Assembly (NCBI GenBank): GCA_937998045.1
Contig: CALKVG010000503.1
Coordinates: forward strand, 1-20,573
Length of the DNA: 20,573 bases
Direction: 5' to 3'
From: an uncultured Myxococcales bacterium
GTDB lineage: Bacteria; Myxococcota_A; Polyangia; Polyangiales; Polyangiaceae
Shown here: piece after piece, positions 1 through 7,955 of the stretch
How the letters are laid out: each line of letters starts with the position of its first letter
Numbering within the stretch: the first letter of the stretch is position 1
Position numbers and translations under genes: made by a program
Notes under the pieces: model-generated
What the model saw: only the letters and a program-made list of their open reading frames with translations
Told to the model about the DNA's origin: nothing
Database searches by the model: none

Positions 1-1081
1 ACTTCGCCGGCGGCGCCGCCACGGCCTCCCGGGCGACCGCCCCGTTCTGCAACGTCGTCGCCGACGATCGGGCGCTCGCGCGCGCGGCCGCGAGCTCCCG
101 ACGCCTCGCGAGACCCTCTCCTGCCGCAGCCCGCACGTACTGCGCGACGGACGCGGCATCCGCGGGCCCCGTCACGCCCGCCCATGCGCGATCCAGCAGC
201 TCCGCGAAGCGCTGGGCACTCGAACACCGCCGCGTTCGCTCTAGCGCCAGCGCCTGCGCCACAGCCTCGTCGACCGCGCCCGGGATGTCGTCGCACGCGC
301 TGCCCAGTCGGGGAGGCGGGTCGATCGCCACTTGCAGGAGGAGCGCCGCCTGATCGTCGACCGGCGCCCGCATGCGGCGCCCCGCGAACAGCTCCCACGC
401 GACCACGCCGGCAGCCCACACGTCCGTCCGCCGGTCGAGCGGCAACGAGCGAACTTGCTCCGGAGCCATGTACGCCGCCTTCCCCTTCACCGTACCCGCG
501 CGCGTGACGCCGACGCGCGAGGCCGCCTTGGCGACCCCGAAGTCCGTGAGCCGCGCGACCCCGTCCACCCCGACCAGGATGTTCTGCGGAGTGAAGTCCC
601 GGTGCACGAGCCCGAGCGGTTGGCCTTCGTTGTCGCGGAGCTCGTGAGCGGCGTGGAGCCCGGCGAGCGCGTCGAGCAGGATGCGCAGACCGATGTCGGG
701 CGGAATCCGCTCGCCGCGATCGCGCGCTCGACGGAGCAGCCCCTCGAGCGACTCCCCCTCCACGTACTGCATCACGAGGAAGACGCCGTACGGGTCGTCC
801 TCGACGTCGATGACCTGCACGACGTTCGGGTGGTGGATCCGCGACGCGAGCTTTGCCTCCTCGACGAGCTCCCCCGTCCATTCGGGCTGGTCGCGCAGGA
901 ACGCGTGCGTCAGCTTGAGGGCGACCTCTCGTTCGAAGCCGCCCGGCCCGCGCTTGCGCGCGAGGTACACGGTGCCCATGCCGCCGCTGGCGATGGGGAG
1001 GACGAGCTCGTAGGCGCCGACCGTGTCGGGGAACGTCGGCGGAGGCACGCTCGAGGGGACATGCTCTTTGCCGGCGCGCAT
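1..1081 (-). CDS. Hanks-type serine/threonine protein kinase, 3' end cut by window edge
   Basis: Protein kinase that transfers ATP phosphate to Ser/Thr. The minus frame is open from the ATG at 1081 to base 1 (360 residues, no stop), so the C-terminus is missing. Visible motifs are the glycine loop ASGGMGTVY (about 31-39), the VALK lysine (K56), a helix-C glutamate (about E75), the catalytic loop HRDFTPQN (160-167), DFG (180-182), and APEQ (207-210) with the following DVW. Residues 1-22 form a short tail before the catalytic domain. After about residue 300 the sequence becomes Ala/Arg-rich and would lead into an unseen linker or sensor region. HRDxxPxN is a form often seen in myxobacterial kinases. 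The frame stays open upstream of 1081 and no clear Shine-Dalgarno sequence is present, so the start is approximate. The gene diverges from the lipoprotein gene at 1134 across 52 bases. The substrate is unknown. Confidence 0.9.
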   Translation of the reverse strand, partial: MRAGKEHVPSSVPPPTFPDTVGAYELVLPIASGGMGTVYLARKRGPGGFEREVALKLTHAFLRDQPEWTGELVEEAKLASRIHHPNVVQVIDVEDDPYGVFLVMQYVEGESLEGLLRRARDRGERIPPDIGLRILLDALAGLHAAHELRDNEGQPLGLVHRDFTPQNILVGVDGVARLTDFGVAKAASRVGVTRAGTVKGKAAYMAPEQVRSLPLDRRTDVWAAGVVAWELFAGRRMRAPVDDQAALLLQVAIDPPPRLGSACDDIPGAVDEAVAQALALERTRRCSSAQRFAELLDRAWAGVTGPADAASVAQYVRAAAGEGLARRRELAAARASARSSATTLQNGAVAREAVAAPPAK

Positions 1082-1133
1082 CGAACAGCGCACGAATTGT
1101 CGCACGCGACCTGGGCAGGCACAATGAGCCCCG

Positions 1134-2324
1134 ATGCGGGCGGGCGTTTGCGTCTCGATCGCGGTAGCGCTCGCACGGGCGGGCGCCGGGTGCGACGTGT
1201 TTTCATTGAACGACGTCGTGCCGTCGCCGACCTCGGACATCGCCAGCGACGCTCCGTCCCCGGGTTCCGCCAGCTGCGACGCCGGCATCGTCTCCTGCGG
1301 CTGCGTGCCGCCGGCGACGCTCGTCGCCACGGGCGCCGCCGGACTGGTCACGCTCCGCACCGACGGCATCAACGCATACTGGATCGCGCCGAGCGGAACC
1401 TCGTACAGCGTCTACAGCGCGCCGATCGACGGCAGCGCGACAACGCCGGTGGCGCTCATCAAACAGCAGCCGCTCGCGCCGGGGGACCTCGCATTCGATC
1501 ACCTCCTCCTTTACGTGGTGGTGACGGCTCCCATGTCAGCGCCCGTGCTCGCCGGCGTTCCCATCCCTCAGGCCGGGGACCCGTCCGTGACGGGGCCTTC
1601 CCGGCCGAAGAGCATCGGGATGGTTCCCCGGCTTCCGGTCGATCTCGCGGGGGGAGGCGACGGCATCTACTGGACCGACGACAATTCGGAGATTTGCTCC
1701 GACTTCACCGTGTTTGGCGCGAACGGCTGCGGCGGACCGCCGTTCTCTGCCGTGCTCGGGCCCACGGTCGCGTCGCCCGGCAATCACCTGGCCGTTGGGG
1801 CGCACGTCGCGTACCTCTCCGTGCAAGCAACCGGGCAGATCCTCCGTGTGCCGCTGGTCGGCGGCTCACCCACCGAGGTCAGCTCCGGCAACCCGGAGCC
1901 GGTTCGATTCCTTGCCGGCGTCGACGAGGTCGCCTTCTGGGCCGACGACTCCGCCCTGTTCAAGAGCAGCGAACTCATTGATGCGGGCGCCGCGACGGAC
2001 GCAGCCGTCCCGTTCCTCGCGGAGTCCGCGATCCTCTCGGACCTCGTGATCGACGACCCGCAGCAGATCGGCGACGGCACCGCGAGCGTCTATTTCGTCA
2101 CGGTCCCGAAGACCAGCTCCAAGGGCCGGCCCCCCACGCCCACGCCGCAGCCATCCGTGTCGGTCGGAAGGGTCTGGAGCGCCAGCCAGGCCACCGGACG
2201 GGTGCAGCAACTCCTGTCGTGCAACGTCCACGAGGGCACGCGCCTCGCGCTCGACGTGGCCGGGAACCATCTCCTGTGGGGCGATCCGACTACCGGCTAC
2301 GTGTGGAGCGTCCAGCGCCGCTGA
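1134..2324 (+). CDS. Predicted lipoprotein with beta-propeller-like repeats, function unknown
   Basis: This 396-residue protein has a short hydrophobic N-terminus ending in Cys20 (context RAGAGC), which reads as a non-canonical lipobox, so export and lipid attachment are likely but not certain. The mature part starts with a Pro/Ser/Asp linker. It then shows recurring blade-like segments built around aromatic strands such as NAYWIAPSG, GIYWTDDN, EVAFWADDS and HLLWGDPT, each followed by a hydrophobic strand. This pattern suggests a beta-propeller like those in many uncharacterised myxobacterial surface proteins. No catalytic motif is recognised. The last residues (YVWSVQRR) form a final strand, which fits a complete protein. 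The ATG at 1124 is out of frame, so 1134 is the only nearby ATG start. The gene sits between two kinases, and 55 bases separate it from the next one on the same strand. Confidence 0.75.
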   Translation: MRAGVCVSIAVALARAGAGCDVFSLNDVVPSPTSDIASDAPSPGSASCDAGIVSCGCVPPATLVATGAAGLVTLRTDGINAYWIAPSGTSYSVYSAPIDGSATTPVALIKQQPLAPGDLAFDHLLLYVVVTAPMSAPVLAGVPIPQAGDPSVTGPSRPKSIGMVPRLPVDLAGGGDGIYWTDDNSEICSDFTVFGANGCGGPPFSAVLGPTVASPGNHLAVGAHVAYLSVQATGQILRVPLVGGSPTEVSSGNPEPVRFLAGVDEVAFWADDSALFKSSELIDAGAATDAAVPFLAESAILSDLVIDDPQQIGDGTASVYFVTVPKTSSKGRPPTPTPQPSVSVGRVWSASQATGRVQQLLSCNVHEGTRLALDVAGNHLLWGDPTTGYVWSVQRR

Positions 2325-2379
2325 CGGACCGCACGACGCCTGTGCTGCGCGCGAGACTGCGCCGCGATCTCCTCGTACG

Positions 2380-3777
2380 ATGCCTCCTGCGATGGCTGCG
2401 TCTTCACTGCGCGGGGGTAGGTTCCGCGTGCTGGGCTCGCTCGGCGAGGGCGCGCAGGGCCGGACGTTCGACGGTGTCGACGCCCGCGAGGGACGGCCGG
2501 TGGCCATCAAGCGGTTCGACGTGCGCGGCGCGACGGCATGGAAAGACGTGGAGCTCGCCGAGCGCGAAGCCCGCGTTCTGCAGTCGCTCTCGCACCCCCG
2601 GCTGCCGCGCTACGTCGACCGGTTCGAAGAGGACGGCGCGCTCTACCTCGTCATGGAGAGAATCGAGGGCGAGAGCCTCGCCGCGTTGCGCAAGCGCCAG
2701 GGCGCCATGAGCGAGCGCGAGGTCGAGCGCCTCCTGCGCGACGCGGCCGACGTCCTCGCGTACCTGCACGGGCGGTCTCCGCCCGTCATCCACCGCGACC
2801 TCAAGCCGGGCAACGTCATTCGCCGCCCGGACGGTTCGTTCGCCTTCGTCGACTTCGGCGCCGTGCGCGACAAGCTCCGACCGGAGGGCGGATCCACCGT
2901 CGTCGGCACGTTCGGGTTCATGGCGCCGGAGCAGTTCCAGGGGCGTGCGCTCCCCGCCTCCGACGTGTACGCGCTCGGCGCCACGGCCGTCGCGATGCTC
3001 ACCGGGCGCGAACCGGAGGACTTGCCGCACAAGGGCCTGGCGCTCGACGTGCGCACCGCGCTCCGCGGCCGGGCCAGCGAGGCGATGATCGGCGTCCTCG
3101 AGCGGATGCTCGAACCGGACCCGGACCGGCGCGCGACCAGCATCGCGCCGCTGCTCTCGCATCTCGGAGGCCGCGCCCCTCGAGAAGTCCCCGGGCAGGC
3201 CGCACGGCCGGTCCCTCGGTGGCAATCCGAGTGGCGCGCCCGCTTCGAGCGAGAGATGCAGCTGTGGACCAGCCGCTACGAGCGGAAGTACGCGCGCCGG
3301 CAGGCCCGCCGCGACGCGCGCTGGGCCAAGCGCGAGGCCAAGCGCGAGGCGCGTGGGCGCGTGCGCGGGCGAAGCATCGCCCCGTGGCCGTTCTCGTTCG
3401 TGCTCGCGATCCTCTTCCTCGTGTCGATCGTCCTCGTATCGTTCGCGACGCAGGTCGTCGTCCCGCTCGTGCTGATCACGCTCTCGATCGTGTTCGGACG
3501 GTCGATGCGTGACGCGGCCGAGACCGTGCGCGACGCGGGGAAGACCGCCGTCGAGGGCCTCCACCGCTCGCGCCAGTGGCTTCGCGGACAGCCGCCCGCC
3601 GAGGCCGACACGCCTCCAGTGCGCGTCGACAGCACGTCTTCGGCTCCCCCGGAGCGTGGTCGAAACTCGGACGAAGGACCCCGATCGCGGGTGGCGAGCG
3701 AACCCGCCGGTTCGCAAGAAGAGGACGCCGAGGAAGACGACCGCTCGGAACCGGCGGAACGCCGCGCCCGCCGCTGA
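2380..3777 (+). CDS. Membrane-anchored serine/threonine protein kinase
   Basis: Complete Hanks-type kinase of 465 residues. The catalytic domain spans about 15-264: glycine loop GEGAQG (22-27), VAIK lysine K44, HRDLKPGN (138-145), DFG (158-160) and APEQF (182-186). All catalytic residues are present, so it is probably active. Residues 281-330 are strongly basic (Arg/Lys/Trp-rich), and residues about 337-374 form one long or two short membrane segments. The tail from about 375 is polar, Pro/Ser/Arg-rich and probably disordered. No recognisable extracellular sensor domain is seen beyond the membrane segment, so the membrane part may simply anchor the kinase. A second ATG lies four codons downstream (2392), and neither start has a clear ribosome binding site. 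The gene follows the lipoprotein gene at 1134 on the same strand and may be co-transcribed with it. Confidence 0.92.
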   Translation: MPPAMAASSLRGGRFRVLGSLGEGAQGRTFDGVDAREGRPVAIKRFDVRGATAWKDVELAEREARVLQSLSHPRLPRYVDRFEEDGALYLVMERIEGESLAALRKRQGAMSEREVERLLRDAADVLAYLHGRSPPVIHRDLKPGNVIRRPDGSFAFVDFGAVRDKLRPEGGSTVVGTFGFMAPEQFQGRALPASDVYALGATAVAMLTGREPEDLPHKGLALDVRTALRGRASEAMIGVLERMLEPDPDRRATSIAPLLSHLGGRAPREVPGQAARPVPRWQSEWRARFEREMQLWTSRYERKYARRQARRDARWAKREAKREARGRVRGRSIAPWPFSFVLAILFLVSIVLVSFATQVVVPLVLITLSIVFGRSMRDAAETVRDAGKTAVEGLHRSRQWLRGQPPAEADTPPVRVDSTSSAPPERGRNSDEGPRSRVASEPAGSQEEDAEEDDRSEPAERRARR

Positions 3778-3833
3778 ACCTCGGGCGAGCGGCGGAGCGC
3801 GCGACGAACGTCGCACCCCATCCCGCACGTGCT

Positions 3834-3837
3834 AGGA
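3834..3837 (+). promoter_or_regulatory. Ribosome binding site deciding the start of the cystathionine gamma-lyase gene
   Basis: AGGA lies 9 bases before the ATG at 3847. An in-frame GTG at 3829 lies upstream of this site and would place the AGGA inside the coding sequence, so ATG 3847 is preferred. Confidence 0.6.
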
Positions 3838-3846
3838 CGGCCGGCT

Positions 3847-5016
3847 ATGAGCCTACCCCCGAGCGCCGCCCTGGACACGCTCTGCATCCACGCCGGACAG
3901 GAGCCCGATCCGCTCTCGGGGGCCGTGATGACGCCCATCGTGCTCGCGACCACGTTCGCGCAGGATGGACCCGGGGTTCACAAGGGATACGACTACTCGC
4001 GCGCCGGCAATCCCACCCGCACCGCGCTCGAGCAGTGTCTGGCGGCCCTCGAGGGGGCCAAGCACGGCATCGCCTTCGGCAGCGGCTGCGCCGCGACGAC
4101 GGCGCTCCTCCTCACCCTGAAGGCGGGAGACCACGTGCTCGTCAGCGACGACGTGTACGGCGGGACCTTCCGCATCTTCGACAAGGTCCTCAAGCAGTTC
4201 GGCCTCGACGCGACGTTTCTCGATATGAGCGACCCCGCCCGGGTGCGAGCGGCCCTCCGTCCGGTGACCCGTCTCATCTGGATGGAGACCCCCAGCAACC
4301 CGATGCTCAAGCTGTTCGACATCGCGGCGGTCGCGGAGATCGCCCAGGCGCACGGCGTGCCGCTCGCGGTCGACAACACCTTCGCGACCCCCATCCTCCA
4401 GCGTCCTCTGGAGCTCGGCGCCACGGCGGTCGTCCACTCCACCACCAAGTATTTGAATGGACACTCGGACGTCGTGGGCGGCGCCATCCTGACCAGCGAC
4501 GAAGTACTCGGCGAACGCCTGCATTTCCTGCAGAAAGCAGTCGGCGGCGTGCCCAGCCCATTCGACTGCTACCTCGTCCTGCGCGGACTCAAGACGCTCG
4601 CGGTCCGCATGAAGCGCCACGTCGAGAGCGCGCGGACCATCGCGGCCTACCTCGCCTCTCACTCCCAGGTCGCCCGCGTGCGGTACCCGGGGCTCCCGTC
4701 CCACGAGCGCCACACCCTCGCCGAGCGGCAAATGAGCGGCCCAGGCGGAATGATCAGCTTCGAGCTCCGCGGGTCACTCGCGCACGCGACAGCCTTCCTC
4801 CGGGCGCTACGCGTCTTCGCGTGCGCCGAGAGCCTCGGAGGGGTCGAATCCCTCGCCGAGCACCCCGCCATCATGACGCACGCGAGCCTCCCGGCCGACG
4901 CCCGACGCGCGCTCGGAATCGGCGACTCGCTCATCCGCCTTTCCATCGGCCTGGAGGACGCCCGCGACCTCCTCGCGGACCTCGAACGCGGGTTCGCTGC
5001 CGCCCAACTCGTGTAG
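3847..5016 (+). CDS. Cystathionine gamma-lyase / gamma-synthase family PLP enzyme
   Basis: PLP-dependent transsulfuration enzyme of 389 residues, the usual length for the Cys/Met metabolism family. Family signatures include the phosphate-binding loop YDYSRAGNPTR (48-58), the segment around DDVYGGT (101-107), VDNTFATP (175-182) with the cofactor-binding Asp, and the Schiff-base lysine K201 in HSTTKYLNGHSDVVGG. The C-terminal block SLGGVESLAEHPAIMTHAS closely resembles cystathionine gamma-lyase of animals as I remember it, as do VPSPFDCYL and RYPGLPSH. This favours conversion of cystathionine to cysteine, 2-oxobutyrate and ammonia. Gamma-synthase, which makes cystathionine from an activated homoserine, has nearly the same motifs, so the reaction direction is not settled. 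The enzyme is cytosolic and would act as a homotetramer. No other sulfur-metabolism gene is adjacent. Confidence 0.93.
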   Translation: MSLPPSAALDTLCIHAGQEPDPLSGAVMTPIVLATTFAQDGPGVHKGYDYSRAGNPTRTALEQCLAALEGAKHGIAFGSGCAATTALLLTLKAGDHVLVSDDVYGGTFRIFDKVLKQFGLDATFLDMSDPARVRAALRPVTRLIWMETPSNPMLKLFDIAAVAEIAQAHGVPLAVDNTFATPILQRPLELGATAVVHSTTKYLNGHSDVVGGAILTSDEVLGERLHFLQKAVGGVPSPFDCYLVLRGLKTLAVRMKRHVESARTIAAYLASHSQVARVRYPGLPSHERHTLAERQMSGPGGMISFELRGSLAHATAFLRALRVFACAESLGGVESLAEHPAIMTHASLPADARRALGIGDSLIRLSIGLEDARDLLADLERGFAAAQLV

Positions 5017-5117
5017 CGTCCGCGGATCCCAGCGGGTGCGGTCCCGCCTCGACAATTTCGTGCAGCCTCGCCGCCGCGAGGTATGCTGCCGGCCCTCGTC
5101 CCAGGGAGGCCGCAGCG

Positions 5118-5735
5118 ATGATCTTCCGCATCCTTCGTCATGCCGCATGGCCGGCCCTCGCCGCCGCCGCAATCTCGTCCGCGTGCACGAGCCCCCCGCC
5201 GGTCGCAGATGCCTTCGTGCAGTCGTACATCGAGGGCGTCTCGAGCACGGCCGCACTCTGCCCGTTCGGGAGCCAGCAGGCGTGGGTCAACATCGGCGCG
5301 GCCACCGGGCTCAAACCCACCACGGTCAGCGACGGCGGCAACTCGGCCGGCGGGAAAGTCACCGTCGCGTGCACGGTGCATCCGAACGGCAACGGCTTCG
5401 ACGTGCAGCTGAACGCCGCGCTCTCGAACCAGGGAAGCATCACGATCACGTCCAACTCCCCGGTCACCGCGGCGGGGGGCGGTATGGGCGTCACCGGTAC
5501 GTTCGAGAGCGGGATGTACGGCCGCTACTCCACGAACGACTGCAGCATCACGTTCATGTACAACAACGCGAAGGTGCCCGTGGACACGCCGATCAAGGCG
5601 GGCGCCATCTGGGGGCACGTTTCGTGCGTCGACGCCCAGCGGTCCGACCTCAACGTCATGGCGCCGGACGGTGGTACGGCCAACGCGACCTGCGACACCG
5701 AAGCCGACTTCCAGTTCGAGAACTGCGCCCAGTAA
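5118..5735 (+). CDS. Small cysteine-rich predicted lipoprotein, function unknown
   Basis: The 205-residue protein starts at an ATG with an excellent ribosome binding site, AGGGAGG at 5103-5109, 8 bases upstream. The N-terminus is a signal sequence (basic FRILRH, then an Ala-rich hydrophobic stretch) ending in Cys23 in ISSAC, a slightly atypical lipobox. The mature part holds six further cysteines (48, 85, 142, 170, 192, 203), an even number compatible with three disulfides in an oxidising compartment. It is rich in Gly, Thr, Ser and Asn with alternating hydrophobic residues (for example VTVACTVHPN and SITITSNSPV), suggesting a beta-sandwich. I do not recognise the family. It lies 101 bases after the cystathionine gamma-lyase gene and converges with the TPR gene, the two stops being only 14 bases apart. 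Confidence 0.8.
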   Translation: MIFRILRHAAWPALAAAAISSACTSPPPVADAFVQSYIEGVSSTAALCPFGSQQAWVNIGAATGLKPTTVSDGGNSAGGKVTVACTVHPNGNGFDVQLNAALSNQGSITITSNSPVTAAGGGMGVTGTFESGMYGRYSTNDCSITFMYNNAKVPVDTPIKAGAIWGHVSCVDAQRSDLNVMAPDGGTANATCDTEADFQFENCAQ

Positions 5736-5749
5736 CGGGGCATCGTCGT

Positions 5750-6277
5750 TTAGTCGTCCCCCTCGGAGGGTTCGCTTCGGCCGCCGCCCTCGAGGGTTGC
5801 GAGCAGGCTGCGAGTCTCGACGGCAACCTCGAACTCCGGTCCGGTCGCGAGGAACGCCTCGAGGTACTTGCGCGCCGCAAGGTCGTCGCCGCGGGCGTGG
5901 TACGCCAGACCGACGGCGTGAAGGGCGTCGGGGTCGCCGGGCGCGAGGCTGAGCGCGGCCATTCCCTCGCGGATCGCCCCGCGAATGTCGCCCGTCATCC
6001 GAAGCAAGTGGCACAGGGCGACGCGCGCCCCCAGGTACTGCGGCGCGAGCCGCACGCTCGCCGCGTAGGCGCCGCGCGCGGCCTCGACCTCGCCCGACTC
6101 GAAGAATGCGATCCCGAGGAAGTAGTACGCGTACGGATTCTTCGGGTTGCGCTGAAGCGCGGAGCGCAGCTCGACCATCGCTTCGGCGTACCGCTCTTCG
6201 TGGAGCAGCTCGGTCGCTTCCTCCACTTCCTCCCAGTGCTTCGCGTCGATCCGGTCGTCCTGCGCCTTCGTCGGCAT
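5750..6277 (-). CDS. Small TPR-repeat protein
   Basis: A 175-residue soluble protein without a signal peptide. Tandem tetratricopeptide repeats cover most of it: about residues 14-46 (EEATELLHEERYAEAMVEL), 48-81 (AYYFLGIAFFESGEVEAA), 82-113 (RVALCHLLRMTGDIRGAI) and 116-147 (ALHAVGLAYHARGDDLAA), with the expected small residues at TPR positions and Pro at repeat ends. TPR arrays bind other proteins, and no enzymatic domain is attached. The tail is acidic (SEPSEGDD). The ATG at 6277 is preceded by a G-run (AGGGGG) with unusually short spacing. The frame stays open far upstream, but that part has no TPR character and lies antisense to the hydrolase gene, so the short form is preferred. The partner is unknown. 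Confidence 0.85.
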   Translation of the reverse strand: MPTKAQDDRIDAKHWEEVEEATELLHEERYAEAMVELRSALQRNPKNPYAYYFLGIAFFESGEVEAARGAYAASVRLAPQYLGARVALCHLLRMTGDIRGAIREGMAALSLAPGDPDALHAVGLAYHARGDDLAARKYLEAFLATGPEFEVAVETRSLLATLEGGGRSEPSEGDD

Positions 6278-6613
6278 GGCCCCCTGCTGGATACCAGCGT
6301 TCGCGGTGCGGCGCACACGGGCGCGTAGTCCGCGTAGCGCTCGGCCGAACGACGGGCGCGTTCGCCGACCGCAGGAAGCGCCTTGCGACGGGCCCCGCAG
6401 CGGCGCCGAGGACCGCACCGCATGGGGCGCCGGAGTCGTTCGCGGGGCAACGATCTCGCTCGTTTTGTGGGCTTTCTCGAGCCGTCCACTGGCCTCTGCC
6501 ACGTCGGCGGCCCGGCCATACGCAGCCCCGGTACCTTGAATTTTCGACCCTCGGCCGGCGGCCGACTGCCGCGGCCATCGACGCGCACGGATCGTGCTTA
6601 CGCTTTGTTCGGG
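6278..6613. other. Intergenic gap between the divergent TPR and hydrolase genes
   Basis: This 336-base stretch separates divergently transcribed genes and should hold promoters for both. I see no convincing -35/-10 pair and no credible small gene. A small perfect hairpin lies at 6551-6565 (TCGGCC, loop GGC, GGCCGA). The region around 6455-6480 and 6535-6546 is locally more A/T-rich and is the most plausible place for promoter elements. Confidence 0.5.
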
Positions 6614-7291
6614 ATGGCTCTCCCGGTCGCACTGGAGCAGCTCATCGGCGTCGAGCGGCTCGCGCTCCTGCGCGAGGTGGCGCTCATGCCCCTCGACCTT
6701 ACCGACGTCGTTCCCGACGTATGCACGGGCGACAACGTCGTCGTCCTGGTGCACGGCTTTCTCGCCAGCGCGGGCGTCTTCCGTCCGCTGCGCGTGCGGC
6801 TCGAGCGCGAAGCCGGAGCTCGCGTCGCCACCTTCACCCACGCGCCGGGGGTCGGCATCCGCCGCATCGCACGCCGCCTCGCCGAGCTGGTGGATCGCTT
6901 CCCTCCCAGCGTGCGCGTCACCGTCGTCGGACACTCCCTCGGGGGCGTCGTCGCGCGCTGGTACGTCCAGGAGATGGGCGGCCACACCCGCGTCGTTCGC
7001 ACGATCTCGCTCGGGAGCCCGTTCGGCGGCATCGACGTCCCCCAGTTCTTCGTCGGCGCCGACCTTCACGAGCAGAGCGTCCTTCTCCGGCGCATTCGCG
7101 AGCACGCGCACGTGTGCGGCATCCCCCATACGTCGATCGTCGGCGAGGACGACACCGTCGTCGCCGGCGTGAAGACCGCCTGCCTCGGGTTCGGCGACGT
7201 CGTCGTCCTGCCCAGGCGCGGGCACAACGGCCTCCTCTTCTGCGAGACCGTCGCGAACCTCGTTATCGATCGCGTGAAGACATCGCTTTGA
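6614..7291 (+). CDS. Alpha/beta hydrolase (lipase/esterase-like)
   Basis: The 225-residue protein has an alpha/beta-hydrolase core. LVHGF (45-49) gives the oxyanion-hole strand and turn, GHSLGG (106-111) is the nucleophile elbow with Ser108, SLGSPFGG (132-139) follows the next strand, GEDDTVV (177-183) supplies the acid (Asp179 or Asp180), and GHNGLLF (203-209) supplies the catalytic His204. The GHSLGG plus LGSPFGG pattern resembles triacylglycerol lipases and PGAP1-like acyl hydrolases that act on lipid esters. No signal peptide is evident, so it is probably cytosolic. The ATG at 6614 is the first start close to the domain. The frame is open further upstream (to 6383), but that part is Arg-rich and looks non-coding. 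The next gene begins 23 bases after its stop, so the two are likely co-transcribed. The substrate is unknown. Confidence 0.88.
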   Translation: MALPVALEQLIGVERLALLREVALMPLDLTDVVPDVCTGDNVVVLVHGFLASAGVFRPLRVRLEREAGARVATFTHAPGVGIRRIARRLAELVDRFPPSVRVTVVGHSLGGVVARWYVQEMGGHTRVVRTISLGSPFGGIDVPQFFVGADLHEQSVLLRRIREHAHVCGIPHTSIVGEDDTVVAGVKTACLGFGDVVVLPRRGHNGLLFCETVANLVIDRVKTSL

Positions 7292-7314
7292 ATCGCCGGT
7301 GGCGCGTGCTAGCG

Positions 7315-7932
7315 ATGCGCGCCGTGCGACGTTTGCTTCGCGCTCCTGCCGTCGGGGCCATCGCGCTCGCTTGCGCGGCGAGTGCGACCGCCCTGGCTCC
7401 CGCGCGCGCCGACGTCAGCTCCTGGCTAGCCGTCGGGGGCGGCTACGCCAACCAGCGCGATCACGACACCGGTTCGCGCGACGGCGCCCCGGCTTTTACG
7501 TACTCCATCGGCGTCGGCAGTTCCCCGCTCGCCCCGGTCGTCGTCGGGCTCGTCTTCCGGGGCACGACGATGGTCAACCTCGGGACCGACGTCGGGGCCG
7601 GTCTGCGGCTGTCGACCGGGGGCTTCGCGCGCGGGGACTGGGGCCTCGCCGTCGACGCCGGCGCACTCTGGCGCTCGTGGGGGTCGGGCAGCCATGGAGA
7701 CTGGCCCATCCAGGCCGTCCTCACCGGCGGCGCGCCCTGGGGCGTCCAGCTCGCCGTCGGCGGCCAGACCTGGAGCCTGGACGGCGGCAACAACGCGCAG
7801 GGCCTCTTCGCCGTGCTCGAGCTCGACCTCCTGCGCCTCACGGTCATGCGCCAGGGGCCCGGCCAGCAGTGGTGGCCGAACCCGAACCCCGCCGGCGGGA
7901 AGTTCGCGGGGCTCGCAGGCCTGCTGTGGTGA
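7315..7932 (+). CDS. Exported protein, possible small outer-membrane beta-barrel
   Basis: A 205-residue protein with a clear Sec signal peptide: basic MRAVRRLLR, a hydrophobic Ala-rich core, and a likely cleavage after APARA at about residue 32. The mature chain is Gly-, Trp- and aromatic-rich with alternating strands such as WLAVGGGYANQ, TYSIGVGSS, WGLAVDAGALWRSW, WGVQLAVGGQTW and LFAVLELDLLRLTVM. This alternation is typical of an outer-membrane beta-barrel of about eight strands, although the terminal residue is Trp (GLLW) rather than the usual Phe. No family is recognised with certainty. An in-frame GTG at 7306 is an alternative start three codons upstream. It follows the hydrolase by 23 bases, suggesting a two-gene operon linked to lipids or the envelope. 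Confidence 0.8.
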   Translation: MRAVRRLLRAPAVGAIALACAASATALAPARADVSSWLAVGGGYANQRDHDTGSRDGAPAFTYSIGVGSSPLAPVVVGLVFRGTTMVNLGTDVGAGLRLSTGGFARGDWGLAVDAGALWRSWGSGSHGDWPIQAVLTGGAPWGVQLAVGGQTWSLDGGNNAQGLFAVLELDLLRLTVMRQGPGQQWWPNPNPAGGKFAGLAGLLW

Positions 7933-7955
7933 GTCGCCTGCACTGGTGACCTCCC

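Noticed and set aside
332..1981. A long plus-strand frame overlapping the first kinase and the lipoprotein gene
   Set aside because: It is antisense to clear kinase motifs (HRD, DFG, APE) and then out of frame with the lipoprotein. The composition is Arg-rich shadow sequence.
6551..6565. Small hairpin TCGGCC-GGC-GGCCGA upstream of the hydrolase
   Set aside because: It is a short G/C palindrome of the kind expected by chance in such GC-rich DNA, with no associated promoter or T-tract.
6383..6613. N-terminal extension of the alpha/beta hydrolase to 6383
   Set aside because: The extra 77 residues are Arg/Pro-rich, with no signal peptide or domain, and there is no ribosome binding site. The ATG at 6614 is closer to the fold.
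5750..7225. Extension of the TPR gene to a much longer protein starting near 7225
   Set aside because: The added part is antisense to the hydrolase with its intact Ser-Asp-His triad and has no TPR character. The ATG at 6277 fits the domain boundary.
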